NCBI GenBank assembly: GCA_964597315.1
Contig: CAZQXD010000077.1
Location: 1-19,118, forward strand
Origin: CAZQXD01 sp964597315
Lineage (GTDB): Bacteria > Pseudomonadota > Gammaproteobacteria > Competibacterales > Competibacteraceae
Length of the DNA: 19,118 bases
Direction of reading: 5' to 3'
The position numbers were made by a program, and so were the translations under genes. This document shows, piece by piece, positions 7,062 through 15,178 of the stretch. The notes below the pieces were generated by a model that had not been told where the DNA came from, did not search any database, and worked only from the letters and a program-made list of their open reading frames with translations. The number at the start of each line of letters is the position of its first letter. The stretch's first letter is position 1.

Positions 7062-7096
7062 ATCTTGACCGCTGGCCACGGGTTGATGGTCAAGAT
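7062..7096. promoter_or_regulatory. 9-bp inverted repeat between divergent tatD and fbp
   Basis: ATCTTGACC (7062-7070) and GGTCAAGAT (7088-7096) are perfect reverse complements separated by 17 bases, lying 43 bases from the tatD start and 112 from the fbp start. TTGACC could serve as a -35 box. The arms suit two half-sites for a dimeric regulator, but the factor is unknown and a hairpin in the fbp leader is an alternative. Confidence 0.4.
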
Positions 7097-7207
7097 GCGA
7101 AGTCGGCTTTGTGATACGCTTAAAGTGCTGGCCGACGTGGGGCCGCTCCATCGTTCGGAGAAACGCCGGATGCAGCTCGATTATCCATGATCAAGGACTA
7201 TCCAAGC

Positions 7208-8221
7208 ATGCACATCGGTACTACCGTCACTCAATTCATTATCGAGGAACAGCGCCGAATCCAAGGCGCCACCGGGGATTTTACCTCCCTAATCAACGAT
7301 ATCGTCATCGCTGCGAAAACCATCGCCAATGCAGTCAACCTCGGCGGTCTGGCGGGTGTATTGGGCGGCGCCGGGACCGAGAACGTCCAGGGCGAGGACC
7401 AGAAAAAACTCGATGTGATCGCCAACGACTTATTCATCAAATGCACCCAGTGGGGTGGCCATGTGGCGGCCATGGCGTCGGAGGAAATGGACGATATATA
7501 TCAGGTGCCGGATCGCTATCCGAAGGGTAAATACCTGTTGGTGTTTGACCCTCTGGATGGTTCCAGCAATATCGACATCAATGGCGCCATCGGCACTATT
7601 TTTTCCATCCTACGCTGCCCACCCGGCATCACCCAGCCCAGCGCAGCGGATTTCATGCAGCCCGGTACCCAGCAGGCGGCCGCCGGCATGGTCATCTACG
7701 GCCCGGCCACGATGTTGGTGTTGACCACCGGCAACGGTGTCCACGGGTTTACCCTAGATCGCAGTGTCGGTGAGTTTCTGCTTAGTCACCCTCGCCTGAC
7801 CATTCCCGAGGAGACTAACGAATTCGCCGTCAATATATCCAATCAACGCTTTTGGGCGCCGCCGGTGCAACGCTATATCGATGAGTGCATTCGCGGCAAG
7901 GACGGCCCTCGGGCCAGAAACTTCAATATGCGTTGGGTGGGGGCTATGGTAGCGGACGTTTACCGGGTGTTGTTGCGGGGAGGAGTGTTCCTCTACCCAT
8001 GGGACCGGAAGGACCCCAAGAAGCCCGGCAAACTGCGGCTGATGTATGAGGCCAACCCCATCGGGTTTCTGGTGGAGCAGGCAGGGGGGTTGGGCACCAC
8101 TGGTACAGAGCGCATTCTCGAACTCAAACCCACAAACCTGCATCAGCGGGTGCCGGTGATTTTGGGGTCCCGCAACGAAGTGCAGCGGATTATTGATTAT
8201 CATCGGGAGCGCGGTGGCTGA
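7208..8221 (+). CDS. fbp: Fructose-1,6-bisphosphatase class 1
   Basis: This enzyme hydrolyses fructose-1,6-bisphosphate to fructose-6-phosphate in gluconeogenesis, or in the Calvin or ribulose-monophosphate cycles. Class I hallmarks are present: an N-terminal GTTVTQFIIEEQRR, NVQGEDQKKLDVIANDLF, MASEEMDDIY, metal-binding VFDPLDGSSNIDINGAIGTI, then RWVGAMVADVYRVL, GGVFLYPWD and LMYEANPIGFLVEQAGG. From ATG 7208 it is 337 residues, the normal length. AAGGA at 7193-7197 gives sound spacing to this ATG; an in-frame ATG at 7187 has no such site. The next gene starts 40 bp downstream and may be cotranscribed. No other carbon-fixation gene lies in the window, so its pathway role stays open. Confidence 0.96.
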   Translation: MHIGTTVTQFIIEEQRRIQGATGDFTSLINDIVIAAKTIANAVNLGGLAGVLGGAGTENVQGEDQKKLDVIANDLFIKCTQWGGHVAAMASEEMDDIYQVPDRYPKGKYLLVFDPLDGSSNIDINGAIGTIFSILRCPPGITQPSAADFMQPGTQQAAAGMVIYGPATMLVLTTGNGVHGFTLDRSVGEFLLSHPRLTIPEETNEFAVNISNQRFWAPPVQRYIDECIRGKDGPRARNFNMRWVGAMVADVYRVLLRGGVFLYPWDRKDPKKPGKLRLMYEANPIGFLVEQAGGLGTTGTERILELKPTNLHQRVPVILGSRNEVQRIIDYHRERGG

Positions 8222-8261
8222 GATCCCGCCCCGGTGGGTGGAACCCCATACCACAAGGACC

Positions 8262-10685
8262 ATGGATGACAATCGGTTGGATTATCAAAAGACCTTAACC
8301 GCTACATTCGAACGGCTCGAAGAGCGTTGGGACAAACTGCTTCACGTGAAATGGAGCCGCGAATCTTTTGCGCTGCTTAGCCCTTTAGCCCGGGAACTGG
8401 CACAGAATGCCCGCTCCCACGGCCAAATCGGTTTGGCTGAACTGGCCGGGCAGCTACAACATCACGTGGATGAATGCATAAGCAGCGGCCAAGTCCCTCA
8501 GGGCAGCACCCGGGAGCGGCTGGTCGTTCTGCTCCGTGGTTTGCGCCAGTCTCTGAAAGATCAGTGGGACCGGAAAGCTCGACGGGACTCGGAGGCGGCG
8601 GTTGATATTCAGGAGCAAACTCGTCGAACCCCCACAGTGGAGGTGCTGTTGATCGACGACGACGACCCTCAAGGATTGGTGCCAAAGCTGCGGGAAGCAG
8701 GCTACCTGGCCCGGCATCTCGCCACAATGGCTGAAGTCAGAACCGTGTTCAGCCAATCCTTGCCTGCGGCCGTGATTGTGAATGTGGATTTCGGCGGTGA
8801 ACCGCTGGCCGGTATTGGCGTGATTGCCCAGATTCGGGTTCGCTATAATTTCGACGTGCCGATTTTCTTTATCGCCGGGCACGGCGACATCACCACCCGC
8901 CTGGAAGCGGTACAAGCCGGCGGAGTCGATTTTCTGACCCGGCCCTTCGATGTGTCCACTTTGTTGGGCAAACTCAATGACCGGTTATTTCATGTATCCG
9001 CCCGGGGTTATCGGGTGCTGATCGTTGCTGACAAGGCCGAAGAGGCCGAGGTCATGACCCAGGCACTGACGGCTCAAGGTATTGTTGTTCACGTGGTGCG
9101 GCGACCTCTGGATATCATCAAAAGCATGTATCGCTTTCAGCCCGACCTGCTGCTGTTGGACCTGGACCTCAAGGAGGTCAGTGGGTTGGAGCTGGCGCAA
9201 GTGCTGCGCCAACATCAGGATTACAGTGAACTCCCCATCGTCTTGCTGTCGTCCCAAGCGGATGTGAGTCAGCGTCTGGCGGTTTTAGGCGCGGGAGGAG
9301 ATGACTTAATCAGTAAACCCGTGGATAGCGATTATTTGGTCGCCGCCGTGGCCTATCGACTACGGCGGGCTCGGGCGCTCAATGCCAAGCTCAACGCCCT
9401 AAGCCAACAGGATGCCGTCAGCGGTCTATATAACCGGCGTCATTTTTTGGATCAATTGGAACGTCTGGAGGCGGGATTAGGGGTCACGGTACGGTCTTTG
9501 TCTGTCATATTGATCATGCTGGATAATTTACGGGCGCTGCGCGAATCCACCGACGTGGCCTGCGCCGATCAAGTCGTGGAGCAGGCCGCCCGCCGACTGC
9601 GAGGCGTCGTGGGGTCGGAGCATAAACCAGCCCGTTTCGGCGATGCGTTCTTTGCGCTGGTACTCAGCGATACAGACCAGGACGCCCTCTTGGAACTGGC
9701 TCGCGCCGCCCGCCAGGCTCTGGAGACCGATGCGTACTCAGTGGAGGGTCATACGCTGATGCTGCGCACCTGCATCGGCTTGAGCATTGCCGAGCCGGGT
9801 GGACACGAATCTCAGTCCCTGATTCGACATGCTGATATGGCCTGTAGCGTGGCTAGGGAGCGGGGTGGTGAACACATCCATATTCTCCATCCGCAAGCGG
9901 ATCGGGACTTGAAGGAGTCCCATCAGAAAAAACTCCTCAAGGAAATCCGTGGCGCCATCGAGCAAGAACGAATGTGGCTGGTTTTCCAACCCATCGTCAG
10001 TTTGCGGGGCGATCATCAAGAACGTTACGAGGTTTTTTTACGGATGCGCGGTGACCAGGACCAGGAGTTGCTTCCAGAATCGGTGTTTACCGTGGCCCAG
10101 GAACACCGCTTAGGCGTGGCCCTGGACCGTTGGGTGATCGCCCGCAGCTTGAGCCTCTTGCGTGAACACCAGAGTACTGGGCGCAGCACCCTTTTGTTTA
10201 TCAATATTTCACCGGCTACTTTCAGAGACGGTGCGTTCCCGAACTGGTTGCGGGGGCGCCTGAAGCAAACCGGCGTACAGGGAAGCAACCTGGTTTTCGA
10301 AGTGTCCGAGGCCATGGCCGAACAGCATCTGGAACGACTGGGTCAGTTCGCGGAAGCGGTCAAGGCTTTGGGGTGTGGGTTTTCCTTAGAGCGTTTCGGT
10401 AGCCGTTCCGACTCAGTGGATTTGCTGAAGTCGCTGTCTGCTGGCTACGTCAAACTGGATGGGCATGTGATACAGAGCCTGGTGGGGAACGCCAACCAGC
10501 AAGAACAGCTCAAGCATTTGGTGGAGCAGCTTACCGCCCTGAAAGCCACCACCATTGTTAGCGGCATCGAGAATCTCTATACCCTGCCAATACTGTGGTC
10601 GTGCGGTATTAATTATGTGCAGGGTTATTTTCTACAACGGCCGCACAAGGATATGCACTACGATTTTAGCGGTAGCGCCCTCTGA
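8262..10685 (+). CDS. REC-REC-degenerate GGDEF-degenerate EAL protein, FimX-like c-di-GMP effector
   Basis: The 807-residue cytoplasmic protein has five parts. Residues 1-120 are helical and may be a degenerate Hpt-like segment. A receiver (about 125-245) keeps an Asp (VNVD, D176) but has Arg227 in place of the conserved Lys. A second receiver (about 250-365) has Asp300 in LLLLDLDL and Lys352 in ISKPVD. In the GGDEF domain the signature is FGDAF (459-463), so the catalytic Glu is Ala. In the EAL domain EAL is EVF (590-592) and the DDFG metal loop is ERFG. Diguanylate cyclase and phosphodiesterase activity are therefore both unlikely. The C-terminus, GINYVQGYFLQRPHKDMHYDFS, resembles FimX, whose inactive EAL binds c-di-GMP to control type IV pili. 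ATG 8262 follows AAGGA at short spacing. Confidence 0.9.
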   Translation: MDDNRLDYQKTLTATFERLEERWDKLLHVKWSRESFALLSPLARELAQNARSHGQIGLAELAGQLQHHVDECISSGQVPQGSTRERLVVLLRGLRQSLKDQWDRKARRDSEAAVDIQEQTRRTPTVEVLLIDDDDPQGLVPKLREAGYLARHLATMAEVRTVFSQSLPAAVIVNVDFGGEPLAGIGVIAQIRVRYNFDVPIFFIAGHGDITTRLEAVQAGGVDFLTRPFDVSTLLGKLNDRLFHVSARGYRVLIVADKAEEAEVMTQALTAQGIVVHVVRRPLDIIKSMYRFQPDLLLLDLDLKEVSGLELAQVLRQHQDYSELPIVLLSSQADVSQRLAVLGAGGDDLISKPVDSDYLVAAVAYRLRRARALNAKLNALSQQDAVSGLYNRRHFLDQLERLEAGLGVTVRSLSVILIMLDNLRALRESTDVACADQVVEQAARRLRGVVGSEHKPARFGDAFFALVLSDTDQDALLELARAARQALETDAYSVEGHTLMLRTCIGLSIAEPGGHESQSLIRHADMACSVARERGGEHIHILHPQADRDLKESHQKKLLKEIRGAIEQERMWLVFQPIVSLRGDHQERYEVFLRMRGDQDQELLPESVFTVAQEHRLGVALDRWVIARSLSLLREHQSTGRSTLLFINISPATFRDGAFPNWLRGRLKQTGVQGSNLVFEVSEAMAEQHLERLGQFAEAVKALGCGFSLERFGSRSDSVDLLKSLSAGYVKLDGHVIQSLVGNANQQEQLKHLVEQLTALKATTIVSGIENLYTLPILWSCGINYVQGYFLQRPHKDMHYDFSGSAL

Positions 10686-10712
10686 GCTGTTACTAAAGAG
10701 GTTCTAGACATC

Positions 10713-11294
10713 GTGCATATCGACAGAACAACGGGTTTGTTGACCGAAGCCCGTCAGGTGCCATCCCCCAATTGCGATGACCGTCCACCCGGAATGGGCG
10801 CGGATCTGGTGGTGATCCACGGGATCAGCCTGCCGCCGGGGGAGTTCGGCGGTCCTTGGATCGACGCGCTGTTCACCAATACCCTGGACCCGCATCAACA
10901 CCCGTTTTTCAAAGCACTCCAAGGGCTGCGGGTATCGGCCCACGTGCTGCTACGTCGCGACGGTGAACTGGTACAGTATGTGCCCTTGCAGCGCCGGGCT
11001 TGGCATGCTGGTCAGTCTTGCTTTCAGGGCCAGGCGCATTGCAACGACTTTTCAATAGGCATCGAGCTGGAGGGGGTCGATACCCTGCCCTATACGGATA
11101 TCCAGTACCAGCGTCTGGCGAAGTTAATTACCGCCTTGATGGTTACCTGGCCGGAGATTACCCCGGAGCGAATTACCGGCCATGCGGATATCGCTCCGGG
11201 GCGCAAAACCGACCCCGGACCAGCTTTCGAGTGGAGCCGATTACAGGACTTGCTGGCGGATCACCGTCGGCGGTCCCAGACTAGCGGCGACTGA
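10713..11294 (+). CDS. ampD: 1,6-anhydro-N-acetylmuramyl-L-alanine amidase AmpD
   Basis: AmpD is a cytoplasmic zinc amidase that strips peptide from anhydro-muropeptides during peptidoglycan recycling and thereby sets inducer levels for AmpR-type regulators. The 193-residue protein is full length and lacks a signal peptide, unlike AmiD. Zinc ligands are His36 (LVVIHGISLPPGEFGG), His157 (ITGHADIAPGRKTDPGP) and Asp167. The segment NDFSIGIELEGVD carries the conserved glutamates, and RRAWHAGQSCFQG is also diagnostic. The start is GTG at 10713, with AGAGG about 12 bases upstream; the preceding GGDEF-EAL gene ends 27 bp before, so the two may be cotranscribed. No ampE, ampR or beta-lactamase is present. 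Confidence 0.95.
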   Translation: MHIDRTTGLLTEARQVPSPNCDDRPPGMGADLVVIHGISLPPGEFGGPWIDALFTNTLDPHQHPFFKALQGLRVSAHVLLRRDGELVQYVPLQRRAWHAGQSCFQGQAHCNDFSIGIELEGVDTLPYTDIQYQRLAKLITALMVTWPEITPERITGHADIAPGRKTDPGPAFEWSRLQDLLADHRRRSQTSGD

Positions 11295-11305
11295 AAGCCA
11301 GCGCA

Positions 11306-11584
11306 TCAGGGTTTCTTAATCAGGATACGCTGCCCGTTGATGACAATGACGTAATAGGTGGGGTTATCCTGGTAAAGACACGTCGAGAGCGAGGTTAGGT
11401 CTACCAGGGTGCTGGCCTTAAGGTTCATGGGCCGGCCAGGCGTACCGCCATCCTGTGCGCCCTCTGACAAGGCAATGGTTGCCCTGCCATTCCAGTCAAA
11501 GGCAACGGTGAAGGCCAGTTCTTCGCCACCCAATTCCTTAGTGGCTTCCAGACTCAGGGTAGGAAAGGAGCAGTTTTTCAACAT
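11306..11584 (-). CDS. Hypothetical 92-residue protein
   Basis: No family is recognised. The sequence MLKNCSFPTLSLEATKELGG and what follows looks like a small beta-rich soluble domain: alternating polar and hydrophobic stretches (LAFTVAFDWNGRATIAL, YYVIVINGQRILI), no signal peptide and no TM segment. It ends in a basic IKKP tail. ATG 11582-11584 has only a weak purine-rich AGAGAGAC upstream. Two GC hairpins lie between it and the preceding FecR-TPR-barrel gene: one terminator-like (11649-11669) and one at 11607-11625 with a 6-bp stem. It is convergent with ampD, with 11 bp between the stops. It is probably a real short gene because it fills the gap neatly and ends cleanly. Confidence 0.5.
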   Translation of the reverse strand: MLKNCSFPTLSLEATKELGGEELAFTVAFDWNGRATIALSEGAQDGGTPGRPMNLKASTLVDLTSLSTCLYQDNPTYYVIVINGQRILIKKP

Positions 11585-11648
11585 AGTCTGTCTCTCTCAT
11601 GGTCAGCGCCCCTTTCGGCGGGGCGACTGTGGCTCAAAGTCATCGCTG

Positions 11649-11669
11649 AAAACCGCCGGTACCCGGCGG
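11649..11669 (-). terminator. Intrinsic terminator after the FecR-TPR-barrel gene
   Basis: On the minus strand CCGCCGG-GTA-CCGGCGG (11653-11669) is a perfect 7-bp GC stem followed directly by TTTT. It starts about 52 bases after the stop of the 1127-residue gene. The T-run is short, but position and form fit a Rho-independent terminator closing the cyclase/outer-membrane operon. Confidence 0.65.
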
Positions 11670-11721
11670 ATGGGGCTTTATAGTTATCCATTCATGGTCT
11701 TAATCCTCCTTGACTGTCAGC

Positions 11722-14700
11722 TCAGAAACTCAAGATGAGCCTCCCCACCACCGTGCGCTCGGGAGTCATATCGGGACCGCGAGCTTCGCTGGTGTGAAAG
11801 TCCAGGTCCTGGTACAGAAAATCCTTATCCAGCAGGTTGCGAGCCTCCAGGCTAACGATTCCCCGGCGCCGAGGTAAGCGGTAGCCCAAAACCGCGTCCA
11901 CCAGCCAGAAGCGGTCGTTTGTGATCGACAGGTCCCCTCCGGGGGGCGGTTTAATCCGCTGATTCACATAAGTAGCGCCTAGCCCCGCGAACCAACCGGA
12001 GGGATGAAAGTAACGAGCGTTGAGGGGCAGGCTGCGAGTATCCACCCGCAAGGGGTCGTCGGTGCCGGGATCGTTCAAGCGCTCTATGGTTTCCACGCGG
12101 TATTTCGCACCCAAGGCCCAGCGCGGGCGCGGCGTCCAATACAGGTAGGCGGTCAGTAAATCCTCCCGCCGCTGCGCCAGAAAGATGCCGGGTGAGGTGA
12201 TACCGGCAATCTCCTGTGGAATCACCAGTTCGCGCCGGGAAGCTTCCAGCCCGGTATACAGCCCGGGCGTTGGGACGGCGTCCAGCCCAAGGCCATAACG
12301 CCGGGTTTGGGTACCGTTGAAATCGTCAAAAAACTGGTTGAAACCGGCGATTTGGGTAGGCTCGATGGTCTGCTGGGCGACCAGAGTGCGCTTCAGGGTT
12401 TCAAAGGCCGCTAGCCGCAGCCGCAGCCCCGGTTTTATCTGCCATTCCAGTCCCAGCTTGGGACTCCATTCACCCAGATTCAGGAGATTGTTCTCGAAAG
12501 TGTAATAGCCCAGGCCAAGGGTCCAGATCAGATTCTTGGGAAAAGTCAGGTGGGTATAGAGATAAGCGCTGTCCTGGCGGTTATTTTGGTCGGTGTTGCT
12601 GAAGAGGCATTCTGGAAGCGGACAATCAGCGACTTGCGCCCGACTGCGCTCATCAAGGTGGGTGGTGCCAAGGCCGGCGGTGAAGTTGACTCGACGGCCT
12701 TGATATAAATAGCGGGCCTCGGCCAGCACGCCTTTGAGCTCGCCGAAGGCATCCACGCCGAAATCGGGTACTGGAAACTGCCGTTGGGTCTCCAGGCGTT
12801 TTCCATACAGTAGCGACAGCAACCATTGGGAGTGGGAATCGGTGCTGAAACTCAGTCCTACCCGAGCCACCTCATCACGCAGATTTCGCCGATCCAGCAG
12901 GGAAAAATCCGCCGGGTCGAAGTTCAGCCCCAGGTCCCCGTGTTCAGTGTCGCGACGACGAACCTCGGCCTGCACGGACAGGGAGGGGGTCAAATCGAAT
13001 TGCAAAAAGGCGTTGTAGATATCGTGACTAAGACTATTGTTGGCCCGAAACCCATCGGTTTCATAGTGAAACTGCCCGACACTGTAGGCCCATCGCCCGT
13101 GGAAACCTGAAACGACTACCTCATCGGCCAGAGTGCTATTGTTCCCAAAGAGTCCGGCCAGGGATAGGCGCGGACCTGTCTTTAGGAAAAGGGGCGTGAA
13201 TTCGTTGAATCCGATATCGGCCGGGCCTAGACCGGCCAGCAGGTTGAGATCGGTAAAACCCAGCCGCGGCGCCACTGGCGTGGGATTGGCGGGCGCCAGC
13301 AGTTGCGACTGAAGCAATTCACTGACTCGGGCTACCTCATGCCGGGGCAGCTTGGCGTAGGTATCGGACAGTAGACGGTGGGCCGAATGGTTGGAGGGGT
13401 CCAGCGTCAGGGAGCGAGAAGCCTCAGGCAGGGCTAGCTGCTCGAAACCCAGAACCTCGTAGATACGGGCCAGCCCTACGCCGCGTACCGCCAGATCCTG
13501 ATCCAGCAACAATCGGGAACGGTATACCGCCCGGTTGTCGTTGCGGGAAATAGATGCCTCCAGTTCCTCAAGGGCAGCGATAGGCCGGTTGCCCAGCAAC
13601 TCCCCCAGGGCGGCATATAGCCAGGGGGTGGGATCGTGAGGGTCCAGATCCTTGGCCAGGGCAAGCTGGGAAGCGGCCGGTGCGTCACGTCGTTCCTGGG
13701 AGTACGCTTTGCCCAGATAACTTCTCACCAGGCCGTTGCCGGGGTCTAAGGCGGCGGCGATCTCCAGCTCCCGGCGACCCGCTGCTAATTGGCCAGCGCG
13801 GACCAGAACCAGACCCCGGCCCAGGCGCGGCAATGGGTCGGCCTGATCCAGGATGATGGCTCGCTCGAAAGCCAGGCGGGCGGCCTGTGTTTGGGATCGG
13901 CTCAAATGCGTGAAACCCAGCACCGTCTGTGTGCGTGACAAGTCTGGATTGAGGGTAACGGCCTGCTGGGCCGCCTTCCATGCCTGTTCATGCTCTCCTA
14001 GGGCGGCCAGCAGTTCGGCGCGGCGGGCTTCCACAAGCGGGTTATCGGGTTCCAGGCGAGCGGCCTGCTCCAACACTTCAAGGGCTTTAGGGAGATTGAA
14101 CTCCGCTTGTTGAAGATAGGCGTCGGCCACCCATGGTGCAGCGCTGGTCGGGGCTGCGGTTCGGGCGCGGCTAATCCAGTCCCGGGCCTGTTCCCGCTGG
14201 TTTTGGACCAGCGCCACCAGTGCCCGGATTGCCATTGCCACGCCGTAGTCGGGACGTTGTGCTAGTGCCTTGTCCAGATGTTCTAAGGCGGGTTCGAGCT
14301 GGCCGACCGTCAGGGCCAAGGCGGCGCTCACTCCATGCCAGGTGGCGTCCCGCCGCTCATCGGCCATGGTTTCCAGGGTTTGGACGGCATTGGCCAGTTC
14401 CCCAGCGGCATAGTAGCGGATGGCGTCTCGCAAGGGGCCGACCGGGTAGGCGGAGGGGCGGATATCCAATATGGGCGGATAATAGAGCGCCCAGCGCACC
14501 GCATCTTGGGGACTGATTTCGGTATAGCGACGTGGTGGCCCAGCGGCTTGGACCACGGCCGCTTGACCGTTGGTGAGTAACAGTTGCCCTTGGCTGTTGC
14601 GGGTACTGACTCGGCCTTCAATAACCCAAACCCGGGCGCGGTCCTCGTCAACCCGCACGGTAAACTCGGTACCATCCACGGCGGCGTTCACAAACGGGGT

Positions 14701-15105
14701 GCCCACTTTCAGAGGACGGGGTGTCCGGCTGATAAAATGCAGCGCGCCACGCAGTAGATCCAGCCAGGAAGATGCCTCGGGCCTGTGGTGGGCGAAGCTG
14801 ACGGTAGTTCCCTGGTCCAGACGCACAACGGTTTCATTGGGCAGCAGTAATGCCGCCCGCCCGGGCACATCTACCCGCAGGCTATCGCCGGGGCACAGGG
14901 TTGTCTCGGCTAGGGCGATTCGCCAGGCGGTTTGGCCAGCGACTTTGATCTCCACACGGCCTTGGGTTGAGACCACTTTGGCTGTCCACGGCTCGCAGCG
15001 TTCGTCGGCCCAGGCCGATTCCCAAATCAGTAAATAAAAAATCGCCCACAGCAGTGGGACCCAACGGATATCAGGTCGTTGTTGCCACCTTGTACGCCAG
15101 TGCAT
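11722..15105 (-). CDS. FecR domain-TPR-outer-membrane beta-barrel fusion protein
   Basis: This 1127-residue protein appears to be an outer-membrane protein with a large periplasmic head. Residues 1-33 are a signal peptide (hydrophobic WVPLLWAIFYLLIW, cleavage after AWA). Residues 40-190 form a FecR domain, with VDGTEFTVRVDEDRARVWVI leading into an EGRVSTRN segment. Residues 225-600 hold about ten TPR-like helical pairs (ALEHLDKALAQRPDY, ALEVLEQAARLEPDN and AFERAIILDQADP). From about 615 onward is a strand-rich barrel ending in Phe (VVGRLILSF), as the BAM signal requires, with ARNLLDKDFLYQDLDF as in TonB-dependent receptors. I see no plug domain or TonB box. The TPR-plus-barrel plan recalls PgaA and BcsC exporters. 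It follows the CHASE2 cyclase by 73 bp on the same strand. The start has no strong ribosome site nearby. Function is unknown: sensor, porin or exporter. Confidence 0.85.
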   Translation of the reverse strand: MHWRTRWQQRPDIRWVPLLWAIFYLLIWESAWADERCEPWTAKVVSTQGRVEIKVAGQTAWRIALAETTLCPGDSLRVDVPGRAALLLPNETVVRLDQGTTVSFAHHRPEASSWLDLLRGALHFISRTPRPLKVGTPFVNAAVDGTEFTVRVDEDRARVWVIEGRVSTRNSQGQLLLTNGQAAVVQAAGPPRRYTEISPQDAVRWALYYPPILDIRPSAYPVGPLRDAIRYYAAGELANAVQTLETMADERRDATWHGVSAALALTVGQLEPALEHLDKALAQRPDYGVAMAIRALVALVQNQREQARDWISRARTAAPTSAAPWVADAYLQQAEFNLPKALEVLEQAARLEPDNPLVEARRAELLAALGEHEQAWKAAQQAVTLNPDLSRTQTVLGFTHLSRSQTQAARLAFERAIILDQADPLPRLGRGLVLVRAGQLAAGRRELEIAAALDPGNGLVRSYLGKAYSQERRDAPAASQLALAKDLDPHDPTPWLYAALGELLGNRPIAALEELEASISRNDNRAVYRSRLLLDQDLAVRGVGLARIYEVLGFEQLALPEASRSLTLDPSNHSAHRLLSDTYAKLPRHEVARVSELLQSQLLAPANPTPVAPRLGFTDLNLLAGLGPADIGFNEFTPLFLKTGPRLSLAGLFGNNSTLADEVVVSGFHGRWAYSVGQFHYETDGFRANNSLSHDIYNAFLQFDLTPSLSVQAEVRRRDTEHGDLGLNFDPADFSLLDRRNLRDEVARVGLSFSTDSHSQWLLSLLYGKRLETQRQFPVPDFGVDAFGELKGVLAEARYLYQGRRVNFTAGLGTTHLDERSRAQVADCPLPECLFSNTDQNNRQDSAYLYTHLTFPKNLIWTLGLGYYTFENNLLNLGEWSPKLGLEWQIKPGLRLRLAAFETLKRTLVAQQTIEPTQIAGFNQFFDDFNGTQTRRYGLGLDAVPTPGLYTGLEASRRELVIPQEIAGITSPGIFLAQRREDLLTAYLYWTPRPRWALGAKYRVETIERLNDPGTDDPLRVDTRSLPLNARYFHPSGWFAGLGATYVNQRIKPPPGGDLSITNDRFWLVDAVLGYRLPRRRGIVSLEARNLLDKDFLYQDLDFHTSEARGPDMTPERTVVGRLILSF

Positions 15106-15178
15106 GAGGTATTGAATGACTCCGGGTTGAAGTGGGTCATATTAGAAAATTGTCCGGTCTGCCGCCGTCTTAATATCA

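Noticed and set aside
7105..7122. Possible CRP site TGTGATACGCTTAAAG upstream of fbp
   Set aside because: Only the left TGTGA half-site matches; the right half is not TCACA-like.
8193..8261. Upstream start that would overlap the GGDEF-EAL protein with fbp
   Set aside because: The extra 23 residues come from the fbp 3' end read in another frame, while ATG 8262 has AAGGA upstream.
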